Below, in pieces: positions 26,163 through 35,165 of a stretch of DNA of 36,825 nucleotides. The DNA comes from an uncultured Azospirillum sp. Its GTDB lineage: Bacteria; Pseudomonadota; Alphaproteobacteria; Azospirillales; Azospirillaceae. The notes under the pieces were generated by a model. That model was not told the origin of the DNA and searched no databases. It worked only from the letters and a program-made list of their open reading frames with translations. The translations under genes were made by a program, and so were the position numbers. The stretch spans positions 1-36,825 of the forward strand of contig NZ_CAMLJP010000062.1 of the NCBI RefSeq assembly GCF_946480385.1. The letters are read 5' to 3'. The number at the start of each line of letters is the position of its first letter. Positions within the stretch are counted from its first letter, which is position 1.

Positions 26163-26582
26163 ATGCGCGGCTTGCTGTCTGCCCTCTGCCTTGCCCTGGT
26201 CCTGACACTGCCGTCGGCGCTGCCGGCCGTGGCGTCCGAAGGGGCGCCGGGCGCCCTGCCCCCGTCGGTGCGGATCAAGCCGTTGATGGTCCCGGTGGTG
26301 AATGCCGGCCGGATCGAGAAATACACCCAGGTCGAAGTGAACCTGGAGATCGGCGACGCGCTGAAGCTGGGCGAGGTGCAGTTGAGCATTCCCCGCCTGC
26401 ACGACGCCATTCTGACCGCCATCTACAAGGGCGTGGACGAGGGATGGATCGTGCGCGGCAACATCGCAAACGTCCCCGCCCTGCGCCGCCGGATCGACGA
26501 ATCGGTCATCGCCATGTTCGGCAAGGACGTCGTCACCCGGATTCTCATCACGCCCATCGCGCGCCAGTCGTCGCTCCAATAA
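26163..26582 (+). CDS. FliL-like periplasmic protein (paralogue 2)
   Basis: A 139-residue protein with a Sec signal peptide (residues 1-24, cleavage near AVASEG) and no further membrane segment, so it should be free in the periplasm. Its body matches the protein at 17781-18236 along the whole domain: VRIKPLMVPVVNAGRIEKYTQ, PRLHDAILTAIYKG, NVPALRRRIDES and FGKDVVTRILI align with the corresponding parts. The membrane anchor and proline linker of the paralogue are missing. Function unknown. The ATG at 26163 places the signal peptide first; earlier in-frame starts do not. Confidence 0.75.
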   Translation: MRGLLSALCLALVLTLPSALPAVASEGAPGALPPSVRIKPLMVPVVNAGRIEKYTQVEVNLEIGDALKLGEVQLSIPRLHDAILTAIYKGVDEGWIVRGNIANVPALRRRIDESVIAMFGKDVVTRILITPIARQSSLQ

Positions 26583-26636
26583 ACTCCGCTCAGCAACCAT
26601 TCCCCAACAGCCAGTGCCCCGGAGGATCGAGTCGTC

Positions 26637-27047
26637 ATGCCCGTCGTCTATGTCGCGCGCAGTGCCGCTCTGACCAAGTGGGCGTCCGACGTCGGACAGG
26701 GGAAGCACATCTACAAGCTGGGCATCGCGGAGGACGAGGCCGCGGTGAAGGCCGCCGTCGCCGCCGGCTGGGGTGGCGAAACCGACTGGAAGCTGGTCCA
26801 GTCCAAACAGGTCGAGGATCTGGACGAGGACAGCGCGCTGGCCCGGCTTGGGCGGCGCGAGAAGGTGATCGACCCCACCTATTACCCGCGCCTGAAGGGG
26901 GCTGCCGGCGTCTACCGCATCACCTTGACCAATGTGCAGAACAGCCTGCTGGTCGCCAAGGCGATGACCGCGGACGAGCCGCTGACCGAAGTGAAGGTCA
27001 AGCCCAAGGACATCGCCGACTACATGATCCGCAACGCAATCGCCTGA
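26637..27047 (+). CDS. Unrecognised 136-residue protein
   Basis: I do not recognise this protein. It has no signal peptide and mixed alpha/beta composition. The start VVYVARSAALTKWASDVG followed by HIYKLGIAED and, later, VIDPTYYPRLKGAAGVYRITLTN has a distant look of GIY-YIG/T5orf172-type domains (a YV... strand followed by YKLGI), but the later catalytic residues cannot be placed, so this is only a hint. GGAGGA lies about 10 bases upstream of the ATG, so it is well supported as translated. It lies 54 bases after the FliL-like gene and 13 bases before elaA, so the three may form one transcript. Confidence 0.7.
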   Translation: MPVVYVARSAALTKWASDVGQGKHIYKLGIAEDEAAVKAAVAAGWGGETDWKLVQSKQVEDLDEDSALARLGRREKVIDPTYYPRLKGAAGVYRITLTNVQNSLLVAKAMTADEPLTEVKVKPKDIADYMIRNAIA

Positions 27048-27060
27048 GCAACCCGCCGAA

Positions 27061-27537
27061 ATGTCCGCTCTGCCGATCCGCCGCGTCGCCTTCGATGCCC
27101 TGTCCCTGACCGACCTGCACGACATGCTGGCCCTGCGCAGCCGGGTGTTCGTGGTCGAGCAGGCCTGTCCCTATCCCGACATCGACGGCTGCGACCCCGG
27201 GGCGCTTCACCTGATCGCGAGGGACGACACCGGCGCCATCGTCGGCTGCGCCCGCTGCCTTGGCCCAGATGGTAACAGCCCCGTGTCCGAGGGTCCCGGC
27301 ACGCCGGTTTCCTTCGGCCGGCTGGCGGTGGACCCGTCGCAACGCTCCACCGGCTTGGGCCGGGCATTGGTTGCGGAATCACTGGCGGTGCTGGCGGAAC
27401 GCTGGCCCGACCACGACGTGCTGATCGGCGCGCAGCTCTATCTGGAGCGCTTTTACGGCAGCTTCGGTTTCGTTCGGGTCACCGAACCCTACGACGATTT
27501 CGGCATTCCCCACATCGACATGCGGCTGCGCCGCTGA
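27061..27537 (+). CDS. elaA: ElaA-family GNAT acetyltransferase
   Basis: A 158-residue acetyltransferase of the ElaA type. The family signature LALRSRVFVVEQACPYPDID lies at residues 23-42, and the acetyl-CoA motif VDPSQRSTGLGRALV at 90-104 follows GRLAV. The C-terminus (LERFYGSFGFVRVTEPYDDFGIPHIDM) also matches. The physiological substrate of ElaA is not established. It starts 13 bases after the unrecognised gene upstream, suggesting co-transcription. Confidence 0.88.
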   Translation: MSALPIRRVAFDALSLTDLHDMLALRSRVFVVEQACPYPDIDGCDPGALHLIARDDTGAIVGCARCLGPDGNSPVSEGPGTPVSFGRLAVDPSQRSTGLGRALVAESLAVLAERWPDHDVLIGAQLYLERFYGSFGFVRVTEPYDDFGIPHIDMRLRR

Positions 27538-27863
27538 CCAGCAAAGCGACCCGCCGAATCCCATAGGTTGCTGCGTCACCACGCCGCATGCGCGCGGAGG
27601 CAATAGCGACGACGGGCAACATTATCGCTGGTAGAACAATCTCTGACCGTTAACGCTTTGTTTGCAAGGCGGGTATAGGCCTTATGTGACAGACAGAAGA
27701 TTTCGACATACGTAAAATTTTCGATGATCGAAATTGAGCTTCCTGCCGTATCAGGTGCTGCATTCGAACGGGTTAGACGCTCACCAAATCGGATGCGACT
27801 CCGCGAGGCAAGGCGACTGTCCGCGCGAATCACAAGCCCGTCCGGTCACATGAGGCGCAAGAA
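27538..27863. other. 326-base gap upstream of the CHASE3 chemoreceptor
   Basis: No credible gene. The stretch 27690-27740 is AT-rich for this genome and contains a dyad TTTCGAT-G-ATCGAAA at 27719-27733, about 130 bases before the chemoreceptor start, which may be a regulator site. A TATAGG at about 27674 has no good -35 partner. A short frame beginning at 27724 overlaps the chemoreceptor start and looks spurious. Confidence 0.5.
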
Positions 27864-29549
27864 ATGTCCTGGTTCACCAATCTCCGAATCGGCGGAAAGC
27901 TGCTGACGGCGTTCGCCGCGCTGATCGTCATCATCGGCGCGATCAGCTTTGCCAACTATGCCACGCTGTCGTCCATCCAATCCTCCATCGGCTGGACGAT
28001 CCACACCTACCGCGTGATCCAGACCACCGACGCGGTGATGGCGGCCATGGTCGACCAGGAGACCGGGCTACGCGGCTATCTGGTCAGCGGCGACCAGGCC
28101 TTTCTGGATCCCTATCGCAAGGGCGAGCAGGCGTTCGACCGCGCCCTGGCGGAGGTGAAGTCGCTGACCTCCAACAATCCGCAGCAGCAGGCCCGGCTGG
28201 AGGAGCTGCGCAGGAACGCCGCCACCTGGCGCCAGACCGTGGCGGAAAAGGAAATCGCCCTGATGTCCAAGGCCGAATCGCGCGAGGAAGCCCGCGCGAT
28301 GGAGGCGAAGGCACTCGGCAAGGCGTCGATGGACAATATCCGCGCGCTGGTCACGCAGATCGAAGACACCGAGCGGGCGCTTCTGACCCTGCGCAAGGAC
28401 GAACAGAAGGCCGCCTTCTCGACCGGCTATCTCACCGCCATCATCGGCGCGCTGGTTTCCGTGCTGGTCGCGGTGACCGCCGGCATGATCCTGCGCGGGG
28501 CCATCGCCTCCCCCATCGTCGCGATGACCGCCGCCATGGGCCGTCTGGCCGGCGGCGACCGCAAGGTCGAGGTGCCCGGCGTCGGCCGTGGGGACGAGGT
28601 CGGCGCCATGGCCGAAGCAGTGGATGTCTTCAAGCGCAACGCCGTCGAGGCCGACCGCCTCGCCGCCGCCCAGCGCGCCGAGGAAGAGGCCAAGGCCCGC
28701 CGCGCCGCCCGGCTGGAGGAACTGATGCGCAGCTTCGAAGGCAATGTCACCGCGGTGGTGCAGAGCCTGTCGGGGGCGGCGACCCAGATGCAGCAATCGG
28801 CCGGCACGCTGACCAGCACCGCCGACGAGACCAACCGGCAGAGCACCACGGTCGCGTCGGCCGCCGAGCAGGCCTCCGCCAACGTCCAGACCGTCGCCGC
28901 CGCGGCGGAGGAACTGTCCTCCTCCATCGCCGAGATCGGCCGTCAGGTCTCGCAATCGACCCGCGTCGCCGAACAGGCGGTCAGCGGCGCCAGCCGGGCC
29001 AACGGCGTCGTCTCCGGCCTTGCCGACGGCGCGCAGAAGATCGGCGAGGTGGTGGACCTCATCAACAACATCGCGGCGCAGACCAACCTGCTGGCGCTCA
29101 ACGCCACGATCGAGGCGGCGCGCGCCGGCGAAGCGGGCAAGGGCTTCGCCGTGGTGGCGAGCGAGGTGAAGAGCCTGGCCAACCAGACGGCGAAGGCCAC
29201 GGAGGACATTACCGGCCAGATTGCCACCATCCAGGGCGCCACCCGCGAGGCGGTGTCGGCAATCGAGGAGATCGGCCGCATCATCACGGAGATCAGCCAG
29301 ATCTCCGCGACCATCGCCTCGGCGGTGGAACAGCAGAGCGCGGCGACCCAGGAGATCAGTCGCAACGTCCAGGAAGCGGCCCAGGGTACCCAGCAGGTGA
29401 CCAGCAACATCGCCGGCGTCACCCGCGCCGCCGGCGACACCGGCCGCGCCGCCGGCGAGGTCCGCAGCGTCGCCGACCACCTCAGCACCGAATCGACCCG
29501 CCTGCGCCAGGAGGTAGAAAGCTTCCTGAGCGGGGTGAAGGCGGCGTGA
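27864..29549 (+). CDS. Methyl-accepting chemotaxis protein with CHASE3 domain
   Basis: A 561-residue inner membrane chemoreceptor. TM1 is near residues 11-33; a periplasmic CHASE3-type domain follows with [25 protein letters not shown]2 is near residues 188-212 ([23 protein letters not shown]); a HAMP domain spans about 213-265. The cytoplasmic coiled coil ends in the conserved signalling tip around residues 398-440 ([19 protein letters not shown], then [20 protein letters not shown]). No C-terminal NWETF-like CheR tether is present. The ligand is unknown. GAGGCGCAAGAA precedes the ATG. It converges on the stress-protein gene across a strong hairpin. Confidence 0.93.
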   Translation: MSWFTNLRIGGKLLTAFAALIVIIGAISFANYATLSSIQSSIGWTIHTYRVIQTTDAVMAAMVDQETGLRGYLVSGDQAFLDPYRKGEQAFDRALAEVKSLTSNNPQQQARLEELRRNAATWRQTVAEKEIALMSKAESREEARAMEAKALGKASMDNIRALVTQIEDTERALLTLRKDEQKAAFSTGYLTAIIGALVSVLVAVTAGMILRGAIASPIVAMTAAMGRLAGGDRKVEVPGVGRGDEVGAMAEAVDVFKRNAVEADRLAAAQRAEEEAKARRAARLEELMRSFEGNVTAVVQSLSGAATQMQQSAGTLTSTADETNRQSTTVASAAEQASANVQTVAAAAEELSSSIAEIGRQVSQSTRVAEQAVSGASRANGVVSGLADGAQKIGEVVDLINNIAAQTNLLALNATIEAARAGEAGKGFAVVASEVKSLANQTAKATEDITGQIATIQGATREAVSAIEEIGRIITEISQISATIASAVEQQSAATQEISRNVQEAAQGTQQVTSNIAGVTRAAGDTGRAAGEVRSVADHLSTESTRLRQEVESFLSGVKAA

Positions 29550-29558
29550 GGGGTGTTT

Positions 29559-29585
29559 GGGGGGAGGCGCTTTGCACCTCCCCCC
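29559..29585. terminator. Bidirectional hairpin between chemoreceptor and stress-protein genes
   Basis: GGGGGGAGG at 29559-29567 pairs perfectly with CCTCCCCCC at 29577-29585 across a nine-base loop. It fills the 44-base gap between two convergent stops. No long T tract on either side. Confidence 0.65.
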
Positions 29586-29593
29586 GCAATGCC

Positions 29594-30415
29594 TCAGTGC
29601 GACAGCAGCAGCGGCACCGGGCAGGTGCGCAGGACATGGCGCGTCCCGCTGCCGCGATGCAGGAACGGGAAGCCGTAATGGCCATGGGCGCCCATCACCA
29701 GCAGGTCGGCGCCAGTGTCCATGGCGCGGGCCAGCAGGGCATCCATCGCGCCGATGTCGTTGACGGTGAAGTGGGTCTGCTCCGCCTTCACGCCATGGAA
29801 GGCGAGATGGTCGAGCAGCCCGACCCGCGGTGCTTCGGGCGCGGCGTTCGAGGCCTGGGTCAACACGGTGATGACCGTCACCTCGGAAGCCTTCTCCAGC
29901 ATCGGCATGGCGTCGGACAGGGCGCGGGCGGCCTCGCGCTCGGCATTCCAGGCGACGGCGACGCGCTTGCCGATCACCGGGAAGCGGCCGGCATAGGGCA
30001 CGACCAGCACCGGGCGGCCGGAGTTCAGCACCACCTGCTCGTTCAGTTCTTCCGGTGCGGCCTGCGATCCGGCCTCGCGGTCATACTGGCCCAGCACCGT
30101 CAGGTCGGCGAAGCGCGACCAGATGATGACCTCGCGGATGACGTGGTTGTATTCGCCGTGGGTCAGGCCGTGCCAGTGCCCCTGCAGGCCGGACGCGGCG
30201 AGCTTCTCGTTGAACAGCGCCTCGCTGCGCGCCGCCGCGTCGACCAGATGGTCGCTGGACCGGCGGGCGATCACGCTGGTGGCGTTGCGGTCGCCCTGCG
30301 CGAACAGGCCGCGCAGGAAGGCGCCATGGCTCTGGGCCAGCGCGATGGCGGCGTCGAGTCGCGCCTCGACATGCGGGCTGCTGTCGAGATGGACGAGGAT
30401 GTGCTTGTAGGTCAT
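29594..30415 (-). CDS. Universal stress protein, tandem UspA domains
   Basis: A 273-residue cytoplasmic protein with two UspA folds. The first begins YKHILVHLDSSPHVEARLDAAIALA; the second begins near residue 150 (GKRVAVAWNAEREAARALSDAMPML) and ends in the ATP-binding pattern GAHGHYGFPFLHRGSGTRHVL. Only the second domain has a full nucleotide-binding signature. Tandem Usp proteins are often induced in low oxygen or stationary phase. GGGAGGA lies seven bases before the ATG at 30415; an upstream in-frame start is not supported. hypD lies 195 bases upstream on the same strand. Confidence 0.88.
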   Translation of the reverse strand: MTYKHILVHLDSSPHVEARLDAAIALAQSHGAFLRGLFAQGDRNATSVIARRSSDHLVDAAARSEALFNEKLAASGLQGHWHGLTHGEYNHVIREVIIWSRFADLTVLGQYDREAGSQAAPEELNEQVVLNSGRPVLVVPYAGRFPVIGKRVAVAWNAEREAARALSDAMPMLEKASEVTVITVLTQASNAAPEAPRVGLLDHLAFHGVKAEQTHFTVNDIGAMDALLARAMDTGADLLVMGAHGHYGFPFLHRGSGTRHVLRTCPVPLLLSH

Positions 30416-30610
30416 GCGGGTCCTCCCGGTATGAAATGCGAAGTCTTGCGACGTCTGCCGTTGTCCGTGGGGCCGATGCCATGGGGCTGATCGACGGCCC
30501 AACGGATTGTTTCATATGCATCATGTTTAACCGGGCGGCGTTCGTCCAGCAGCGTTCGTCCAGCCTGCGGTGAAAGGTCGCAACGGCGCAAACGCATCGC
30601 CAGGAGCCGG

Positions 30611-31723
30611 TCAGGCGTCGCGGAACCGTCCATAGGTGTAGTGCGCCGCGCAGGCGCCTTCGGCCGAGACCATGCAGGACCCCATCGGGTTTTCCGGGGT
30701 GCAGACGGTGTCGAACAGCTTGCAGTCGACCGGCCGCTTCACCCCACGCAGGATGGCGCCGCAATCACAGCCCTTGTGGTCGGGCACGCTGGCCCCGGCG
30801 ATGGGAAAGCGCCGCTCGGCGTCGAAGGCGGCATAGGCGTCGCGCAGCTTCAGCCCGCTGTGCGGGATGCTGCCCAGGCCGCGCCATTCGAAGGACGGCC
30901 GGGTCTCGAAGATCTCCAGCACCAGCGCCTGCGCCTTGCGGTTGCCGTCGGCGGTGACGGCGCGGGTGAACTGGTTTTCCACCTCCGCCCGCCCGTCGTT
31001 GATCTGGCGGACCAGCATCAGGATGGATTGCAGCACGTCCAGCGGCTCGAATCCGGAGATCACCACCGGCTTGCCATGGTCCGCGGCGGCCGGGGCATAG
31101 GCCTCCGACCCGATGACGACGGAAACATGGGCCGGCCCAACGAAACCGTCGAGCGACAGCCCCTCGTCCGCCCCCGCCAGGATGCCCTGGATGGCCGAGG
31201 GGGTGAGCACATGGTTGCAGAAGACGGAAAAGTTGGTCAGCCCCTGCGCCGCCGCCGCCCGCACCGCCAGCGCAGTGGGCGGAGTCGTCGTCTCGAAGCC
31301 GATGGCGAGGAACACCACCTGCCGGTCCGGATTCTCCGCGGCGATGCGCACCGCGGCGTCGGCCGACACCACCATGCGCACGTCGGCGCCCTGCGCCTTG
31401 GCCTTCAGCAGGCTGAGCCGTCCCGACCCCGGCACCCGCATGACGTCGCCATAGGTGCACAGCGTCACCTCCGGCCGGCGGGCCAGCGCGATAGCGTCGT
31501 CGATCCGCCCGACCGGCAAGACGCAGACCGGGCAGCCCGGCCCGTGGATCATCCGCACATTGTCGGGCAGCAGGTCGGGAATGCCGTAGCGGGAGATGGC
31601 GTGGGTGTGGCCCCCGCAGAACTCCATCAGGTGATAGGAGCGGTCGGACCGCACCTCCCGCGCGATGGCGGCGGCGACGTTGCGGGCAAGCACCGGATCG
31701 CGGAACTCATCGACATATTTCAT
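30611..31723 (-). CDS. hypD: [NiFe]-hydrogenase maturation protein HypD
   Basis: A 370-residue iron-sulfur protein that works with HypC to carry and assemble the Fe(CN)2CO group of [NiFe] hydrogenases. MEFCGGHTHAISRYGIPDLLP, IHGPGCPVCVLP and FLAIGFETTTPPTA are intact, and the C-terminal cluster-binding region has all expected cysteines (GCDCGAILRG, CKLFDTVCTPENPMGSCMVS, GACAAHY). It should be functional. No hypA, hypB, hypC, hypE or hydrogenase gene is in the window, which is unusual because hypC and hypE normally flank it. A perfect FNR/FixK-type box lies upstream. Confidence 0.95.
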   Translation of the reverse strand: MKYVDEFRDPVLARNVAAAIAREVRSDRSYHLMEFCGGHTHAISRYGIPDLLPDNVRMIHGPGCPVCVLPVGRIDDAIALARRPEVTLCTYGDVMRVPGSGRLSLLKAKAQGADVRMVVSADAAVRIAAENPDRQVVFLAIGFETTTPPTALAVRAAAAQGLTNFSVFCNHVLTPSAIQGILAGADEGLSLDGFVGPAHVSVVIGSEAYAPAAADHGKPVVISGFEPLDVLQSILMLVRQINDGRAEVENQFTRAVTADGNRKAQALVLEIFETRPSFEWRGLGSIPHSGLKLRDAYAAFDAERRFPIAGASVPDHKGCDCGAILRGVKRPVDCKLFDTVCTPENPMGSCMVSAEGACAAHYTYGRFRDA

Positions 31724-31772
31724 GGTCGCTCCCTCTGCCCCGCCATTTCACCCGCAAGGCTGATCGTATGCG

Positions 31773-31786
31773 TTGATACGGATCAA
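31773..31786. promoter_or_regulatory. FNR/FixK-type anaerobox upstream of hypD
   Basis: TTGATACGGATCAA matches the TTGAT-N4-ATCAA consensus exactly. Its centre lies about 56 bases before the hypD start, so a transcription start about 15 bases before the ATG would put the box at -41.5, the usual activating position. The other neighbour ends here (chemoreceptor stop at 31835), so the box can only serve hypD and genes after it. Confidence 0.8.
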
Positions 31787-31834
31787 GAGGGAAGTTCGAC
31801 AATCCGTGCGCTTGCCCGTGAGCTTGCCGCTATC

Positions 31835-33238
31835 TCACACCTTGTAGGCCAGCCGCAGCCCGCCCCAATGGCGGCCGCGGACGGTGACGGGGGCGGAGAC
31901 GTCCTTCATCAGCGCATATTTCCCGCCGCCCATGTCGCGCCGGTAGGTCTGCAGCAGGAAGGGCTTGGTGTTGCGCCCGGCGGCCAGACCGACGCGGTCG
32001 TTGAAGATGCGGCGGTTGCGGCAGTTGGCGGCGTTCCACACCGGGTCACGGCCCTGGGGCTGGCTGAACTGGCGATTGTGGGTGGGCAGATAGCCGTTCT
32101 CGTCGATCGCCACGCAGAAAACGATGCGGCTGTTGGCCGCCAGCACCGGCTCTTGGATTCCGGGCAGCACGCGGTCGCACAGCTGAGTGTAGCGGGTCAG
32201 CACCTGCTGCGGGTCCGATCCGGCCACCGGCTGGTAATTGCGGTCGAACAGGTCGGACTCGCTGATGTCGCCACGGGCCAGCGCGTCCTCGAAGGCGGCG
32301 GACACCTTGGCGGCGGCATCCTTGACCGCGGCGATGAAGGGGGTGTCGACCGTCTCGATGTTCAGTTCGGCGGTGATGCCGATCAGCCGCTCGCTCATGC
32401 CGACCAGATTGTTCACCCGATCGCGCGCCTGCGCCAGATTGTCGCTGGACAGCTTCACGCCCGCCGCCAGATCGGTGATCTCGCGCTCCAGCTCGCCGCA
32501 GTTGCCGCCGATCTCGGCGGAGGCGGCGTCGATCTTGTCGGTCTCGCCGTTCAGTTCTCGCATGGCGCGGCCGACCGTCTCGATCACCGTGCCGATGGCG
32601 GTGGTGCCTTCGCTGACCGCACGGGCCTTGGCGGCGCTGGCGGCGCTCTCCGTCATCAGGCGCTGCGCCTGCTCGTTCAGCACCTTCAGCGTCGCGTCGA
32701 TTTCCGTCGTCGCCTCGCTGGTCTTGGTGGACAGCGACTTCACCTCGTTCGCCACCACGGCGAAGCCGCGGCCGGCCTCCCCGGCGCGGGCCGCCTCGAT
32801 GGTGGCGTTCAGCGCCAGCAGGTTCGTCTGCTTGGCGATGGTGAAGATTTCCTTGGCGACCTTGCCGACACGCTCCAGCGCATCGCGCAGTCCGGCGATC
32901 TGCCCCTCGATCCCCGTCACCGAGGACACCAGCGCATGAATGTCGGACAGCGACTGCTGCACCCGATCGTGGGAGCTGTCGACCTCCTGCCGCGCCTGTT
33001 CGGTGACCGAGCGTGCGACGGCCGACGCCTCCGAAATGCGCTGCGTGCTGCGCGACATCTTGGCGCCGGTATCGCGCAGCTGCGTGAACACCTCCGACTG
33101 GTGGGTGACGCGGGCGTTCACATCCTCGATATGGCCGGCGATATCCGCGATCTCGATGCCGAGATTGCCTGCTTCCTGCGCGATGTCCGCGATCAGATGC
33201 GGACGAAGCTCAACGCCACCATCCATCCTATCCACCAT
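31835..33238 (-). CDS. Soluble methyl-accepting chemotaxis protein with C-terminal sensor-like domain
   Basis: About 467 residues with no transmembrane segment. The N-terminal and central parts form the chemoreceptor coiled coil with the signalling tip [17 protein letters not shown] and [18 protein letters not shown]-terminal domain of about 150 residues follows ([43 protein letters not shown] to [13 protein letters not shown]), with conserved-looking Cys, His and Arg residues; it resembles C-terminal sensor domains of other cytoplasmic receptors, probably Cache- or PAS-like, ligand unknown. The start is uncertain: ATG at 33238 is used because upstream codons turn AT-rich; an in-frame ATG at 33226 is also possible. 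A sigma-70-like promoter lies 45 bases upstream. Confidence 0.88.
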   Translation of the reverse strand: MVDRMDGGVELRPHLIADIAQEAGNLGIEIADIAGHIEDVNARVTHQSEVFTQLRDTGAKMSRSTQRISEASAVARSVTEQARQEVDSSHDRVQQSLSDIHALVSSVTGIEGQIAGLRDALERVGKVAKEIFTIAKQTNLLALNATIEAARAGEAGRGFAVVANEVKSLSTKTSEATTEIDATLKVLNEQAQRLMTESAASAAKARAVSEGTTAIGTVIETVGRAMRELNGETDKIDAASAEIGGNCGELEREITDLAAGVKLSSDNLAQARDRVNNLVGMSERLIGITAELNIETVDTPFIAAVKDAAAKVSAAFEDALARGDISESDLFDRNYQPVAGSDPQQVLTRYTQLCDRVLPGIQEPVLAANSRIVFCVAIDENGYLPTHNRQFSQPQGRDPVWNAANCRNRRIFNDRVGLAAGRNTKPFLLQTYRRDMGGGKYALMKDVSAPVTVRGRHWGGLRLAYKV

Positions 33239-33277
33239 TCTTGCTGTTTTATAACCGAGCGCTTTCTCCCGAGTACT

Positions 33278-33306
33278 ATTATTGCGCTTTTGATACAGAT
33301 TCGCAA
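33278..33306 (-). promoter_or_regulatory. Likely promoter of the soluble chemoreceptor
   Basis: On the minus strand TTGCGA and AATAAT are separated by 17 bases; transcription would start about 30 bases before the ATG at 33238, with GGGAGA in the leader. The surrounding 60 bases are notably AT-rich. Confidence 0.5.
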
Positions 33307-33311
33307 CGAAC

Positions 33312-33339
33312 GGGGTGCCAGAACGGCGCCTGGCACCCC
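33312..33339. terminator. Hairpin upstream of chemoreceptor promoter
   Basis: GGGGTGCCAG at 33312-33321 pairs perfectly with CTGGCACCCC at 33330-33339 across an eight-base loop. It lies about 160 bases after the cation exporter stop on the minus strand and directly before the chemoreceptor promoter, so it may end the exporter transcript. No T tract. Confidence 0.45.
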
Positions 33340-33500
33340 TGTCCTTTGGTAGGATACCGTAAGGGGAGGACACGCCTGAAGATTGTGGGTCAATCCTCGA
33401 TGGCCGCGAAATACGGGTTATCCCTCACTACGGATCCGTATCCCCGGCTGCGTCGCCCACAACCATCAATCGACAGAACTTGATTGCCGGGCAAGGGCTC

Positions 33501-34436
33501 TCAGCCGGCAATCCGGTGATCCAGCCGCTCGTCAGCCAACCCGGCCGGCTCCTGGTGAACCATCACCTCGGCATTGACGAAGGCGTCGCGCAACCGCTGC
33601 TCGACCCGGTCGGCGATATCGTGGGCGGCGGTCAGGCTGATGCCGCCGTCCAATTCCAGATGCAGTTCGATAAAACAGCCGGTGCCGGCATTGCGGGTGC
33701 GCAGGTCGTGCAGGCCGCGCACCCCCGGCTCAGCCCGCGCCAGTTCGGCGATGCGCTCGCGCTCCCCCTCGGCCAGTTCGCGGTCCATCAGCACGTCCAG
33801 CGCGTCGCGCGCCACGCCGCGGGCGCCGTTCAGCAGAAACAGGGCGATGCCGATGCCGAACAGCGGATCGACCACGGTCAGCCCCGTCGCCTCGGTCAGC
33901 AGGATGGCGACGATGACCGCGGCGTTCATCAGCAGGTCGCCGGAGTAATGCAGCCGGTCCGCCCCGATGGCGACGGAGCCGGTGGCCGCCTGCACCCGGC
34001 GCTGGAAGGTGATGAGCCCGGCGGTCAGCAGGATCGACAGCAGCATCACGGCAATGCCCATCATGCCCTCGGTGATCGGCTCCGGCCGGATCAGCCGTCG
34101 CACCGCCTCCACGCTCAGCAGCACCGCCGATCCGCCGATGAAGGCGGCCTGGGCGAGCGCAGCCAGCGCCTCTGCCTTGCCGTGCCCGAAACGGTGGTTG
34201 GCGTCGGCCGGGCGCAGGGCATGGCGCACCCCCAGCAGAGTCACCACCGACGCCATCAGGTCGGTGCAGGAGTCGATCAGCGACGACAGGATGCTGACCG
34301 ACTCGGTCAACAGATAGGCGACCAGCTTCGCCGCGATCAGGGTGGAGGCCACCGACACGCTGGCATAGGTGGCATAGCGGCGCAGCTTGTCCGCCGATGC
34401 CGCGTTTTGCGCACTGTCGCTCAATGCTCCCCCCAT
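33501..34436 (-). CDS. Cation diffusion facilitator family transporter (FieF-like)
   Basis: A 311-residue inner membrane exporter with six predicted helices. The metal site residues of FieF/YiiP-type proteins are seen: D55 and D59 in SLIDSCTDLMAS and the His-Asp pair in HYSGDLLMN; HRFGHGKAEALAAL is the conserved loop after helix 2. The C-terminal domain (GVRGLHDLRTRNAGTGCFIELHLELD) is the usual ferredoxin-like cytoplasmic dimerisation part. Zn2+ and Fe2+ are the common substrates; the choice cannot be made here. It follows pdxH on the same strand with 120 bases between. Confidence 0.9.
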   Translation of the reverse strand: MGGALSDSAQNAASADKLRRYATYASVSVASTLIAAKLVAYLLTESVSILSSLIDSCTDLMASVVTLLGVRHALRPADANHRFGHGKAEALAALAQAAFIGGSAVLLSVEAVRRLIRPEPITEGMMGIAVMLLSILLTAGLITFQRRVQAATGSVAIGADRLHYSGDLLMNAAVIVAILLTEATGLTVVDPLFGIGIALFLLNGARGVARDALDVLMDRELAEGERERIAELARAEPGVRGLHDLRTRNAGTGCFIELHLELDGGISLTAAHDIADRVEQRLRDAFVNAEVMVHQEPAGLADERLDHRIAG

Positions 34437-34556
34437 CCGCTTGGCCTCATCCGCTTGGCCCCCGATCCCGGTGCCCGGCCGCCCTGGCCGGCGCGCGACC
34501 GTAGCGGCCCATCCTTACGGGTCGCTTACGGCCGACTTGTGCCTGCAGTGCCCCGG

Positions 34557-35165
34557 TTAAGGATAAAGATGCTCGGTGGTCCAACCGGTCTGCATGCCGT
34601 CGGTCCCCTCGGCGCGCTGGAAAACCAGCCGGTCGTGCAGGCGGAACGGGCGGTCGCGCCAGAATTCGATCCGCGAGGGCAGCACGCGGAAACCGGTCCA
34701 GTGCGGCGGGCGCGGCACGGTGCCGATGGCGTATTTGGCGGCGAACTGCGCCACGCGCTTCTCCAGCTCCCACCGCCCCTCCAGCGGGCGCGACTGCAGC
34801 GAGGCCCAGGCGCCGATGCGGCTTTCGCGCGGGCGGCTTTCGAAATAGGCGTCGGCCTCGGCATCGGTGACGACCTCCACCGGCCCCTCCACCCGCACCT
34901 GACGGCGCAGGCTCTTCCAATGGAAGCACAGGGCGGCGTTCCGATTCGCCAGCAGCTGGGTGCCTTTCCGGCTTTCCGTGTTGGTGTAGAAGACGAAACC
35001 GCGCGGATCGATCCCCTTCAGCAGAACCATTCGCACCGACGGGATGCCGTTGGCATCGGCGGTGGCGAGCGCCATGGCGTTGGGATCGTTCGGTTCGCTC
35101 TGCTCAGCCTCCTTCATCCATTCGGCGAAGAGATCGTAAGGGTCGCGGTCGGTGCTGTCCGTCAT
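34557..35165 (-). CDS. pdxH: Pyridoxamine/pyridoxine 5'-phosphate oxidase
   Basis: A 202-residue FMN enzyme making pyridoxal 5'-phosphate. Family stretches appear in order: [78 protein letters not shown] and the C-terminal [11 protein letters not shown] with the end HLYP. Length is slightly below E. coli PdxH (218) and normal for this class. It uses riboflavin-derived FMN and supplies PLP to enzymes such as GlyA. Divergent from the glycine-zipper lipoprotein gene. Confidence 0.96.
   Translation of the reverse strand: MTDSTDRDPYDLFAEWMKEAEQSEPNDPNAMALATADANGIPSVRMVLLKGIDPRGFVFYTNTESRKGTQLLANRNAALCFHWKSLRRQVRVEGPVEVVTDAEADAYFESRPRESRIGAWASLQSRPLEGRWELEKRVAQFAAKYAIGTVPRPPHWTGFRVLPSRIEFWRDRPFRLHDRLVFQRAEGTDGMQTGWTTEHLYP

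Noticed and set aside
27724..27906. A 60-codon frame before the CHASE3 receptor
   Set aside because: No ribosome site, no recognisable protein, and it overlaps the receptor start in another frame.
33290..33306. FNR-like site in front of the soluble chemoreceptor
   Set aside because: Only one ATCAA half-site is present and the spacing to a TTG partner is wrong.
33239..33373. N-terminal extension of the soluble chemoreceptor to a GTG at 33373
   Set aside because: The added codons cover the AT-rich promoter and a hairpin; a start at 33238 is more sensible.
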